Source: Nectonema munidae | Taxonomy: Eukaryota > Nematomorpha > Nectonematoida > Nectonematidae | DNA: 64,000 nucleotides | Assembly (NCBI GenBank): GCA_030549495.1 | Contig: JAUIRK010000267.1 | Coordinates: 62,001 to 126,000, forward strand | Reading direction: 5' to 3' | Shown: in pieces, positions 11,170-18,100 of the stretch | Numbering within the stretch: the first letter of the stretch is position 1 | How the letters are laid out: every line of letters begins with the position of its first letter | Notes under the pieces: generated by a model | The model's database searches: none | What the model was told of the DNA's origin: nothing | What the model saw: only the letters and a program-made list of their open reading frames with translations | Position numbers and translations under genes: made by a program

Positions 11170-12586
11170 CAGTAAAACCTGTTTAAAGTGCCACCCTTAT
11201 AAGAACGCCACCTTTTGTATTTCCCGATTTTTCTTGTATATTTTTCTTTAAAGTTAGTTTTGTAAGAGCGGCACCTGTCTAACGCAGTCAAGTGCCAAGC
11301 CATTTTTAGTTAAGAACGCCACTTCAATTACAAAATATCAAGCTAAATTTCATTTTATCTCTTGACAAATGGAAACTTTTCCGCATAAGTCACATCACTA
11401 CATTTCCATACTTAATTTTATGGCCCTTAATATAATTATGTAGTTACATCACTATAATTTCATGTTATTACATACATCTATTAGCTGCTTCCTTGTTCTT
11501 TATCTCATCAGTGACTACGAAGAAGAATGTATAGGTTAGACAGGAAATATGACAGTGATAGGCTTGTATTTTGTGACTATGCGATTGAACTTATTTTTCT
11601 ATTTGTTAGTCTTGTCCGAATTCTTATTTTGTATCAAGCGAGCATTGCTATATTTCTATGTAAGGAATTTTTCGCATAAGATTGGGGAGAAGTGTGAAAG
11701 TAATTAGTTTGCTTGTAGGACGTAGGTGTTTTTTATAATAGATGTTTTATTAAATTTGTATTCAAAAGATAGTACATTTATTAGTTCTCTAAAAATTATT
11801 ATTGGCATTAATAAACGGTTGCCTTTCAGTAATAAATCTTATAAAATAAGTGATCATTTATCTTTTTTAAAAGTCACAATAATTTTGGTGTAGAGTATTA
11901 AAAGCTCTAAATGTTTTTTGGGTATTTATTGTTAAAAACTAATTAAAACACATTTTAGAAACAGATGAGTCGTTTCCTAACTTTTTCATCTTTATTAAGA
12001 CTAAATATCATAGTCAATTTATTCTACTATTGATGTGTAAATGATAAATTAAAGTTTTTAAACATAGGATTCAACTTTACTTACAAATGTAATAATTCTG
12101 TAAAAAATAATTATTGGTTTGAATTAGCTAATTTACAGTCTTTTGTAACTGAATCTCTATTCAAAATGAAGGATATGTTGGTACGTTTTACGTTTTTTTT
12201 TTGTGTTTTTTGGGATTACCTGCTCAGGAACTACTCGATTATGAAAATGTCAACTCAAATGATAGCGAAGACTCTGAGAATGATATAGATAATGTATACA
12301 ATGAACCTGAACCTTGTTCAGTGCTTAAAGCATTAAGTTATCTCGAAGAACTAAAAATATTCCCTTCTCACTATGGAAATGCCTCATATCTAAGCAAAGT
12401 TATTGATTTTGAAAATATAACATCTACGATGGGCATAAAAAGGCTAAAACAATATTTTATTAGTGATTATTTTAATTTTAAATAAAATTTTTAAAAATTG
12501 TTTGTTTCCTGCTTAAACGAGTCACCTGCCTAAGTGAGCAAGTTTAATTTGGCCCCGAGACTGGCTCGCTTAAGCAGGTTTCACTG
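11170..12586 (+). mobile_element. Tigger/pogo-type DNA transposon relic
   Basis: The left end CAGTAAAACCTGTTTAA and the right end, reading inverted as CAGTGAAACCTGCTTAAGCG, form terminal inverted repeats. TA dinucleotides flank both sides (11168-11169 and 12587-12588), the pogo/Tc1 target duplication. The subterminal regions repeat GCCAC/CACCTG phrases. Most of the transposase is gone. Only its acidic C-terminal tail survives, at about 12228-12485. Length is 1417 bp against 2.3 kb for the fuller copy at 58 kb, so it is internally deleted. Confidence 0.8.
12228..12485 (+). pseudogene. Tigger transposase C-terminal remnant
   Basis: The open frame running to 12485 reads ELLDYENVNSNDSEDSENDI and then CSVLKALSYLEELKIF. 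A run of acidic residues followed by a leucine-rich helix (ALKALxxLExxxxF) is the usual tail of Tigger/TIGD transposases. No DDD catalytic motif is in this frame. An ATG at 12201 opens the frame but is probably not a real start. Confidence 0.6.
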
Positions 12587-12856
12587 TATTTGTAATCGCA
12601 AATATCCTATTAAACTGAAATTAAATTTTTAGTTATTCGCATTCGCGGATACAAAAAATATTTACATTTTGTACTTTAGATTGGTTTATATTTATTTTAA
12701 AACGCGTATTAAAAATTAATTTTACTTTTTATTAATTTTATTAACTTTATGTTCAATTTTTAAATTACTTTCTATTTGATATTCTAGGCTAGTTTGTCAA
12801 TAATTTCTCTTCCAATTCTTATAAAGGTATACATTTTATTTTTTCATGTTTTTAAA

Positions 12857-12910
12857 TTTAAATGATGAATATTACATTATTTTGAGTGATTATACAATTT
12901 TTCTGAAAAA
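12857..12910 (+). ncRNA. Box C/D snoRNA, decayed paralogue of the one at 14466
   Basis: Box C ATGATGA at 12862-12868 and box D CTGA at 12903-12906, 36 nt downstream of an exon donor. The stretch before box D (TGATTATACA-TTTTT) matches the copy at 14466, and so do the flanking exon and donor. The internal guide seen in that copy (CCATCTTTCG) has become TACATTATTTTGAG here, so rRNA pairing at that site is lost. It may be a pseudogene or may have changed target. Confidence 0.55.
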
Positions 12911-13122
12911 AAATATTTGTTATTTATATTAAATTTTTTAAATAAGAAAATTTTATTTTTAGTAACATATGGCTGCAAGAATTTTTAAAATTATAAAATG
13001 CCTTTATTCCAGTCTCAATGTCAAAAATTAATTGTTGAGATCTCTTTTTATGCCTTGAAAATTGTTTTGATGAAGTTTGTCCTGTTTACAAAATCGTAAT
13101 GCCTTTAATTTCATTTTTTTCA

Positions 13123-13182
13123 TACAAATGATGATACTGATCCGTGTTTATGAAAATTTGATTACTTTATTTATCTGACTTT
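13123..13182 (+). ncRNA. SNORD18: Box C/D snoRNA U18 (SNORD18), copy 1
   Basis: Box C ATGATGA at 13128-13134 and box D CTGA at 13175-13178. The guide GATCCGTGTTT lies directly before a D'-like ATGA. TCCGTGTTT pairs with the conserved 28S sequence AAACACGGA, and the fifth position upstream of D' falls on the A methylated by vertebrate U18 (human 28S A1313). Human U18 has the same TCCGTGTTT core before its CTGA. The copy at 14740 has the same core and a near-identical 3' half. Confidence 0.75.
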
Positions 13183-13259
13183 GTATTTGTTTTAAATCTT
13201 ATAGTTAAAATTGTTTGATTATTGTTCTCTTTTTTTTATTTTTATATATTTTATTAAAG

Positions 13260-13288
13260 TTTTGCTTTCCTTTTTTGAAAATTAAAAC
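13260..13288 (+). other. Short host-gene exon upstream of U15 copy 1
   Basis: TTTTGCTTTCC...AAAAC between an AAAG acceptor and a GTAAGT donor. It resembles the 28-29-nt exons at 16325, 16692 and 17087 (TTGC/TTGA start, CTTT(T/C) middle, AAA end), so exon and snoRNA were duplicated together. Confidence 0.6.
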
Positions 13289-13325
13289 GTAAGTAAAACA
13301 ATAATACATATTTAATTATTGCATT

Positions 13326-13388
13326 TTTTATGATGGAAATAGATGACGAATCTTATTTTATGATGAGATGAGGCATTTGTCTGAATTA
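13326..13388 (+). ncRNA. SNORD15: Box C/D snoRNA U15 (SNORD15), copy 1
   Basis: Box C-like ATGATGG at 13330-13336, C' ATGATGA and box D CTGA at 13381-13384. GATGAGGCATTTG just before box D pairs with 28S CAAATGCCTCGTC (one G-U). The fifth position upstream of D is the third A of CCAAAUG, human A3764 / yeast A2281, the known target of U15/snR13. A second guide, TAGATGACGA, after box C pairs perfectly with the next rRNA bases (UCGUCAUCUA). Human U15 ends in the same GAGGCATTTGTCTGA. Confidence 0.88.
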
Positions 13389-13639
13389 TGTATAAACATT
13401 ATATATTATAATTTATTTGATAAGTGATGATGTATAATGGTGTGATACGTTCTGATTTGCATTTTTACAGTGTGAATATATATAAATCTATATTGAATCT
13501 CTTGTATATAATATTCAAGCACACCAATCATGAAGGTTCATTCATTTCCTTTTATAAAATTAGAAATATTTTCATATTTATGAGGCTTATAATCTTATTG
13601 TGTTTAAATGTATTCTTTCAGTTTGTTTTTGTTTGATTT

Positions 13640-14400
13640 ATACTATGCAAAGGAAGTTAACACTGGTTTAGTTGTATCTATAAATATATGAATATGACTT
13701 TCTAACTATGGGATAATAAGTTAAAGTTTTTTTTTTACATATGGGTATATCATTGTGCTGCAGTGTTGTCATTAGGAATTTTGAAAAACTAAAGTTTAAC
13801 TTGATTAGAGATTTTAATTAGGGTATTTCTTTACTAGACTTAAATATATGTACTCTTTTTCCAATCTATTTATATTTACTTCTGTCTTGTAAACTTGATA
13901 GTAGTCCTTTTTGGGTTTTCAAGTAACAAATGAAGTATTATTTTTCGTTATCTGTTGTTTTGCTATAACATGTGACTTGAAACAATTTATTAAACCGTCT
14001 GTAATTTCGCCTAATTTATATTAATGTTATTTTGGATCATAAAATTTGTTTTAAAGATTTTACTTTCAAAAATAAGAAAATGTAAACATTAAAGCATTTC
14101 GTTTGCCTAAGTAAAGCTTAGATTCTAATCTAGAAACTCTACAGAACCTAGAAACCAAGATCTTGGTTTAAAGTCAAGGAGTGGTGTTCTTGGTGTGCGG
14201 TTACTATAAAAACATTTAGTGGCTGAATTTGACCCTCGAAAGACTGCTTCCACACCCGTATTTTAGTACTATAGATTTAAATAATATTAATCATATAATT
14301 TATTTTTTAAATAATATTAAGGTAAGTATAAAAGTATCGTTAATTCTAGATCTTATATATTTTAATTGTTATTTTATTTTTTTTAATCTACTTCTTTTAG
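13640..14400 (+). other. Interval between the two snoRNA blocks
   Basis: AT-rich, with no snoRNA boxes found. A less A/T-biased patch at about 14100-14265 contains a TATA-like TATAAAA at about 14206 followed by CTTCC; it could be a promoter or an exon. The TTTTAG at 14395-14400 is the acceptor of the next exon. Confidence 0.3.
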
Positions 14401-14435
14401 AATGTGAATAATTTCTCTATTACAAACCTATGAAG
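14401..14435 (+). other. Host-gene exon opening the second duplicated block
   Basis: 35 nt between a CTTCTTTTAG acceptor and a GTATAC donor. It shares AATAATTTCTCT and the same unusual GTATACATTT donor context with the exon at 12788-12826. The two exons and the two snoRNAs after each are therefore paralogous. Confidence 0.6.
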
Positions 14436-14465
14436 GTATACATTTTCATTCACTCATTTTTTTAT

Positions 14466-14530
14466 TTGAAATGATGAGTATTACCATCTTTCGTATTATT
14501 TTTTGAATGATTATACATTTTTCTGAAATA
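14466..14530 (+). ncRNA. Box C/D snoRNA, 28S guide of the U32/U51/snR39 type
   Basis: Box C ATGATGA at 14471-14477 and box D CTGA at 14523-14526. The internal guide ACCATCTTTCG pairs over 11 nt with 28S CGAAAGATGGT, the block targeted by vertebrate U32A/U51 and yeast snR39. If D' is the degenerate ATTA, the target is the second A of CGAA (human A1511). The D' box is weak, so the exact base is uncertain. No target was recognised for the guide before box D. Confidence 0.65.
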
Positions 14531-14739
14531 GCCTATATTATTATTAATCATTTTTTCAAATAAAATAAATTTATTGAATGACAAAATTCCTCTCCTTGAA
14601 AATGTCTTAATTTTCACAATACTCATTTTCTGATTAACCTATGCCAGTAGTCGATTGTTGAGATTAATTTTATTTTTTACTTTTGTCAAAACTCATTCTG
14701 CCTAGAAAATGGTATTATGTTTGATTTAATATTTGTTAA

Positions 14740-14798
14740 TCGAAATGATGATACTCATCCGTGTTTATGAAATTTTGATTATCTCATTTATCTGACTT
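14740..14798 (+). ncRNA. SNORD18: Box C/D snoRNA U18 (SNORD18), copy 2
   Basis: Box C ATGATGA at 14745-14751 and box D CTGA at 14792-14795. ATCCGTGTTT before D'-like ATGA pairs with 28S AAACACGGA(U/C), as in U18. It differs from copy 1 at only a few positions and keeps guide and boxes, so both copies look functional. Confidence 0.75.
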
Positions 14799-15345
14799 TT
14801 TAAATCTTGTATTAAAATTGTTTGATTATTCCCCTTTTTATTTGATTTAGTATTTGGTATACAAAATATACCTGAATGCAAATTTTAAATGACATCATTT
14901 TTAATAGTTTGCTTGACCAATGTATTGTAATTTCGCTCGATTCATAACTCTCTTGCATACTCTAAATTAGTATTGCTCCTAATTATTTTTCGAAAAATAA
15001 GGAATTTAAAAAAAACTTGAATTTACACCACATTCTACGAAATAAACTAAACTTGATATATTGTGTACTGTTACATCTGAGAGTTCTTGAAATAGTTCAT
15101 TTTATACCTATTCATTGTTTTAAATATTTTGTGCAAAAACCAGCTATTGATTTTTAATGTAATCAATCGTAGTTTAGGCTTAATCAAAGTATAAGACCCT
15201 TGCATCTTTGTTGATAACCTTTTTTAAAACAATCAAATTTATTTAAAAGAATTTGTGAATTTTTTTAAAATCATCCTACATTTCTCAAATTATATTTATT
15301 TTATAGATTTTACTTAATTAAATTTTAATGTAGTTTTATTTTTAG

Positions 15346-15352
15346 GAATGAA
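15346..15352 (+). other. Candidate 7-nt micro-exon
   Basis: GAATGAA lies between TTTTTAG and GTAAGT, 28 nt before the snoRNA box C at 15381. The next candidate exon, 15691-15699, also ends TGAA before GTAAG. An exon this small would be unusual; the true acceptor may lie farther upstream. Confidence 0.35.
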
Positions 15353-15375
15353 GTAAGTTTATTATATTTTTTCAC

Positions 15376-15430
15376 TCTATATGATGAATATTAAGGATAA
15401 TGACAAATGAATTCATAACAAACTGATTTT
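15376..15430 (+). ncRNA. Orphan box C/D snoRNA
   Basis: Box C ATGATGA at 15381-15387 and box D CTGA at 15423-15426, with an internal ATGA that may act as D'. It lies 28 nt after a GTAAGT donor, the same spacing as its neighbours. Neither GAATTCATAACAAA (before D) nor AAGGATAATGACAA (before D') matches an rRNA or snRNA segment I can recall. Confidence 0.5.
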
Positions 15431-15502
15431 CTTCTTTTTTAAAATTTTTTTCCTTATAAAAAAGTTTATAATTTTTTATTTTCATATATTTTAATTTTTT
15501 AG

Positions 15503-15532
15503 TAAACCAAAGTTGTTTCTCTTTTTAAACTG
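15503..15532 (+). other. Host-gene exon upstream of U25
   Basis: 30 nt between TTTTTTAG and GTAACT, and 31 nt before the box C of U25. Its size matches the other exons. Confidence 0.5.
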
Positions 15533-15558
15533 GTAACTTTTGTTTTTTTTCATTTTTA

Positions 15559-15617
15559 TATCTATGATGATTCAACAGACCTGTATTGATCAATGAAATT
15601 TTTTTTAATCTGATTAA
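15559..15617 (+). ncRNA. SNORD25: Box C/D snoRNA U25 (SNORD25)
   Basis: CTATGATGA carries box C at 15564-15570, and box D CTGA is at 15610-15613. AACAGACCTGTA directly precedes D' TTGA. ACAGACCTGT pairs perfectly with 18S ACAGGUCUGU, and the fifth position upstream of D' is the G of ACAG, human 18S G1490, the known U25 site. Human U25 has CACAGACCTGTACTGA with identical spacing. In vertebrates U25 lies in UHG, which supports the reading of this gene. Confidence 0.85.
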
Positions 15618-15690
15618 CTAAATTAAATACAAGATTTTTTTAAAGCTTTTATATTAAATTTCAATACAATTAAACATTTTTTATTTTTAG

Positions 15691-15699
15691 ACCATTGAA
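15691..15699 (+). other. Candidate 9-nt micro-exon
   Basis: ACCATTGAA sits between TTTTTAG and GTAAGA, 30 nt before the box C at 15730. The same caution applies as for the candidate at 15346. Confidence 0.35.
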
Positions 15700-15724
15700 G
15701 TAAGATCATTTATAAATATTGATT

Positions 15725-15792
15725 TAGGTATGATGAAATTTTATGGGCTCCTTCTTTTGAATAATTGATATTTTTCACCATTGTCTGATTTT
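15725..15792 (+). ncRNA. Orphan box C/D snoRNA
   Basis: Box C ATGATGA at 15730-15736, box D CTGA at 15785-15788 and a possible D' TTGA in the middle. Candidate guides are TTTTTCACCATTGT before D and GGGCTCCTTCTT before D'. I could not place either on rRNA or snRNA from memory. The position in the intron and the boxes are good. Confidence 0.55.
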
Positions 15793-15872
15793 TTAATTTT
15801 ATAATTTTTCTAAAAATAAAATTTAGTAAGATTTATTTAAAATTTACTATATTTAACTTTTTTGTTTTTTAG

Positions 15873-15882
15873 AAAAAAATTT
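15873..15882 (+). other. Candidate 10-nt exon
   Basis: AAAAAAATTT between TTTTTTAG and GTGAGT, 33 nt before the box C at 15916. It is a weak call because the exon is itself low-complexity. Confidence 0.3.
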
Positions 15883-15910
15883 GTGAGTAAAATTTTAACT
15901 TATTTTTGTT

Positions 15911-15971
15911 CTTTCATGATGATATCCATCTTTCGGGTATGATGCTTGATTTTAATGAATATTCTGAAGAT
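15911..15971 (+). ncRNA. Box C/D snoRNA, 28S guide (yeast G805-type site)
   Basis: Box C ATGATGA at 15916-15922 and box D CTGA at 15964-15967. The guide CCATCTTTCGGGT lies before D'-like ATGA and pairs over 13 nt with 28S ACCCGAAAGAUGG. The fifth position upstream of D' is the G of CCCG, which in yeast is Gm805 (snR39b). It uses the same rRNA block as the snoRNA at 14466, shifted by about two bases. The D guide is unassigned. Confidence 0.72.
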
Positions 15972-16324
15972 TGATAACAATAGATTAGAAAGTAGTTTTT
16001 AATAGAGTAAGTACAACCTCTAGAATCCGAACAAATATATTTAACTCAAGTTTTTTTAAATTTTCAAAAAACTTTTGGCCTAGCCTCCCTTAGAAAACAA
16101 AAAAATTTTTTTTTCCAAAAAAAAAAAAAAAATAACAGAAGAATTTAAAAAAAAAATGGATGAATTTCTTATCATCCATAGTCCTTTGTTCTTATATATT
16201 ATATGTATTTTAACCGATATGTAAAAATTTGTTCGAGAGAAATAATTAAAAACTCGAAGAATCGATGCTCTACTATAATTTTGTTTTTTATTTGAAATTT
16301 TTCACAAACTTTTTTATTTTTTAG

Positions 16325-16353
16325 TTGCCTTCATCTTTTTGAAACAAAAAGAA
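16325..16353 (+). other. Short host-gene exon upstream of U15 copy 2
   Basis: 29 nt between TTATTTTTTAG and GTAAGT. It starts TTGCC and ends AAAGAA, and is similar to the exons at 16692 and 17087. Confidence 0.65.
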
Positions 16354-16380
16354 GTAAGTAGTACGTGTTATTTATTTTTT

Positions 16381-16444
16381 TTTCATGATGAGAAATTGAT
16401 GACGAATCTTATATTATGATGAGATGAGGCATTTGTCTGAACTA
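16381..16444 (+). ncRNA. SNORD15: Box C/D snoRNA U15 (SNORD15), copy 2
   Basis: Box C ATGATGA at 16385-16391 and box D CTGA at 16437-16440. Both guides are intact: GATGACGA after box C and GATGAGGCATTTG before D, the human 28S A3764 site. The first guide has TTGATGACGA instead of TAGATGACGA, which shortens pairing by one or two bases. Confidence 0.88.
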
Positions 16445-16691
16445 AATTTTATATCTAGTATTTTCTTCCATTTTTTTTATCTAGTATTATAATTAATCAT
16501 AACTACAATAAACCTCTATTATGTACCTTTTAAACTCTTCCCACTTAGTAAATATTTGGGTTTTTTCTAAAGGTTCCTTTATAAACATTTTAGTTTATGA
16601 TTTGATTAAAAGATTAATCTATATATCTGGCCATTTTAATATAGATAATATTAATTTTTTCAATTCTTAACTATATTTTTATTTGTTTCAG

Positions 16692-16719
16692 TTGAATAAC
16701 TTTTTTGAAATCTAAAACC
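16692..16719 (+). other. Short host-gene exon upstream of U15 copy 3
   Basis: 28 nt between TTTCAG and GTAAGT: TTGAATAAC..., ending AAAACC. Confidence 0.65.
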
Positions 16720-16761
16720 GTAAGTACCACTTTCATACAAATTTACTTGTAATATTAAATC

Positions 16762-16825
16762 TTTTATGATGAGAAATAGATGACGAATCTTATATTATGA
16801 TGAGATGAGGCATTTGTCTGAACTA
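16762..16825 (+). ncRNA. SNORD15: Box C/D snoRNA U15 (SNORD15), copy 3
   Basis: Box C ATGATGA at 16766-16772 and box D CTGA at 16818-16821. Its core is identical to copy 4, and both guides are intact. It lies 46 nt after a GTAAGT donor. Together with copy 4 and their exons it forms a tandem unit of about 395 bp. Confidence 0.9.
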
Positions 16826-17086
16826 AATTTTTTATATACTTTAAAATTAAGTTTATTTTAATTAACCATAACTAAACTTAGATACCCTTTAACCTCTTCC
16901 CACTTAGTAAATGTTGATTAAGGTTACTTTGGAAGAATTAGTTTTTTTTTCTTTATAGTTTATGATTTGATTGAAAGCTTTATCTTAAAATAGATTTATA
17001 TCTTAGTATTTTTTAATACAGATAGATTTGTAAAAAATTTTAATCTTTTCAATTCTTGACTACTTACAATATTTTTATTTTTTTAG

Positions 17087-17114
17087 TTGCTTAATTTCTT
17101 TCAAATCAAAAAGC
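17087..17114 (+). other. Short host-gene exon upstream of U15 copy 4
   Basis: 28 nt between TTTTTTAG and GTAAGT: TTGCTTAATTTC..., ending AAAAAGC. It lies 47 nt before box C, almost the same spacing as in the previous unit. Confidence 0.65.
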
Positions 17115-17157
17115 GTAAGTACAATTTTTATACACATTTAATTGTAGCATTAATATC

Positions 17158-17221
17158 CTTTATGATGAGAAATAGATGACGAATCTTATATTATGATGAG
17201 ATGAGGCATTTGTCTGAATTT
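17158..17221 (+). ncRNA. SNORD15: Box C/D snoRNA U15 (SNORD15), copy 4
   Basis: Box C ATGATGA at 17162-17168 and box D CTGA at 17214-17217. Guides and the C' ATGATGA are intact. The core is the same as copy 3. Confidence 0.9.
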
Positions 17222-17429
17222 TTGTTTGAATATGATCATTAATTGTTGTTTTTTTCGACTTTGCCCTGATGTATATTAATGCTTTATAAAATGTTTTTTT
17301 ATATACAGTACAACTAGTTGACTATTTAAGATTTATGATTGTTTTTATATTTCATTGTTATCAATTATTATTTTGCTAATGTTTTTCGGCTGTCCTATCT
17401 TTATTTGAAAAGAAAAGCTGTAATTTCTT

Positions 17430-17488
17430 TTTTATGATGAGAAATAGATGAATCTTATTTTATAACGAGATGAGGCATTTATGGAATT
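17430..17488 (+). pseudogene. Decayed U15 snoRNA copy 5
   Basis: It starts like the good copies (ATGATGAGAAATAGATGA) at 17434, but three bases of the first guide (CGA) are missing, C' has become ATAACGA, and the end reads GGCATTTATGGAA where the others have GGCATTTGTCTGAA. Box D is therefore lost. The preceding exon relic (about 17389-17420) has a damaged GTAATT donor. Confidence 0.75.
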
Positions 17489-17533
17489 TAACTTTTCTTT
17501 GTAGATAAAAATAATTTGATTGTATTTGATAAC

Positions 17534-17590
17534 TTTCATGAAGATAACGAATTTTATAGATTTAATCGGGTTAGGTATTTGTCTGATTTT
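17534..17590 (+). pseudogene. Strongly decayed U15 snoRNA copy 6
   Basis: CATGAAGATAACGAATTTTA and then GGTATTTGTCTGA (box D at 17583-17586) align with the U15 copies, but box C, C' and the guide are altered (GTTAGGTATTTG instead of GATGAGGCATTTG). It is recognisable only by comparison with its neighbours. Confidence 0.55.
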
Positions 17591-17699
17591 ATGCTCACTT
17601 ATTTTAGTATCGAGATGTTCTCGTGCACATTTCTAAAATTTTTTACTTTCAAGAAATCCTTCAAATTTATTAGCTAAAATCTATTATTTCCTTTTTTAG

Positions 17700-17714
17700 A
17701 TAAAGATACTTTAG
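17700..17714 (+). other. Candidate 15-nt host-gene exon
   Basis: ATAAAGATACTTTAG between CTTTTTTAG and GTAACT, 30 nt before the box C at 17745. The GTAACT donor is the same as that of the exon before U25. Confidence 0.4.
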
Positions 17715-17739
17715 GTAACTTTGAAACTTGTTAAAATAA

Positions 17740-17802
17740 TTAATATGATGACACTTTCTTCACTTTGATATGATTTTTTGATTAAATTCTAAACTGATAA
17801 TT
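17740..17802 (+). ncRNA. Box C/D snoRNA, U36/snR47-like 28S guide
   Basis: Box C ATGATGA at 17745-17751 and box D CTGA at 17794-17797. TTTCTTCACTTTGA after box C pairs perfectly over 14 nt with 28S UCAAAGUGAAGAAA. With D' read as TTGA inside that stretch, the predicted base is one of the two A of GUGAAG, the neighbourhood of human A3703 / yeast A2220 (U36/snR47). The exact base depends on the D' chosen. The guide before D (ATTAAATTCTAAA) is unassigned. Confidence 0.65.
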
Positions 17803-18041
17803 TTATTTTAATTTGTTCTATTTCATTTATTTATATCTATCCTTATTACTTTTTTATTATACAATTCTTTTTTTTTTTGGGATATTGCGAATCCCTTCAT
17901 TTTTCAATGTTTTATTGGTATGTGCACCTTAATTTTCGATGAAATGTAAACCGTCCTTTTGATTAGATTTTTGTATTTTTTTGATATAGATTGAAAAGTT
18001 TTAAATTAATAATTTAAAATATAGTTGGAAAAAATAAGTTT

Positions 18042-18100
18042 ATTTGATGATGGTATATTTTTCAATTGTTGGGTGTTCCCATTTCACCTTTCTGAATATT
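18042..18100 (+). ncRNA. Possible box C/D snoRNA (weak)
   Basis: A box C-like TTGATGA at about 18044-18050 and box D CTGA at 18092-18095. ATTTCACCTTT before D can pair with 18S AGAGGUGAAAU over 11 nt with one G-U. No clear exon borders or terminal stem were seen, so this could be chance in AT-rich DNA. Confidence 0.3.

Larger units (their letters stand above)
12788..18100 (+). ncRNA. Multi-snoRNA host gene (UHG/SNHG1-like organisation)
   Basis: A series of short exons with GT-AG borders alternates with introns that hold box C/D snoRNAs. Candidate exons: 12788-12826, 13260-13288, 14401-14435, 15503-15532, 16325-16353, 16692-16719, 17087-17114 and 17700-17714, plus micro-exon candidates at 15346-15352, 15691-15699 and 15873-15882. 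Donors are GTAAGT, GTATAC, GTAACT or GTGAGT, and acceptors follow T-rich tracts. The exons have no conserved open frame, so the spliced RNA is probably a by-product and the introns are the product, as in vertebrate UHG/SNHG1 and GAS5 and fly dUHG genes. Family expectation is a 5'TOP promoter, but I could not place the transcription start. It must lie between the Tigger end at 12586 and the first exon, or more than one unit exists. A TATA-like TATAAAA at about 14206 could mark a second start. The 3' end is unknown. Confidence 0.75.

Noticed and set aside
13424-13470. GTGATGATG...CTGA that looks like another C/D snoRNA
   Set aside because: Boxes are about 30 nt apart, too close for a C/D snoRNA, and no exon border or guide fits.
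13424-14411. Open frames 13424-13636 and 14229-14411 as proteins
   Set aside because: Low-complexity, Phe/Ile/Asn-rich translations of AT-rich DNA inside the snoRNA gene, with no domain.
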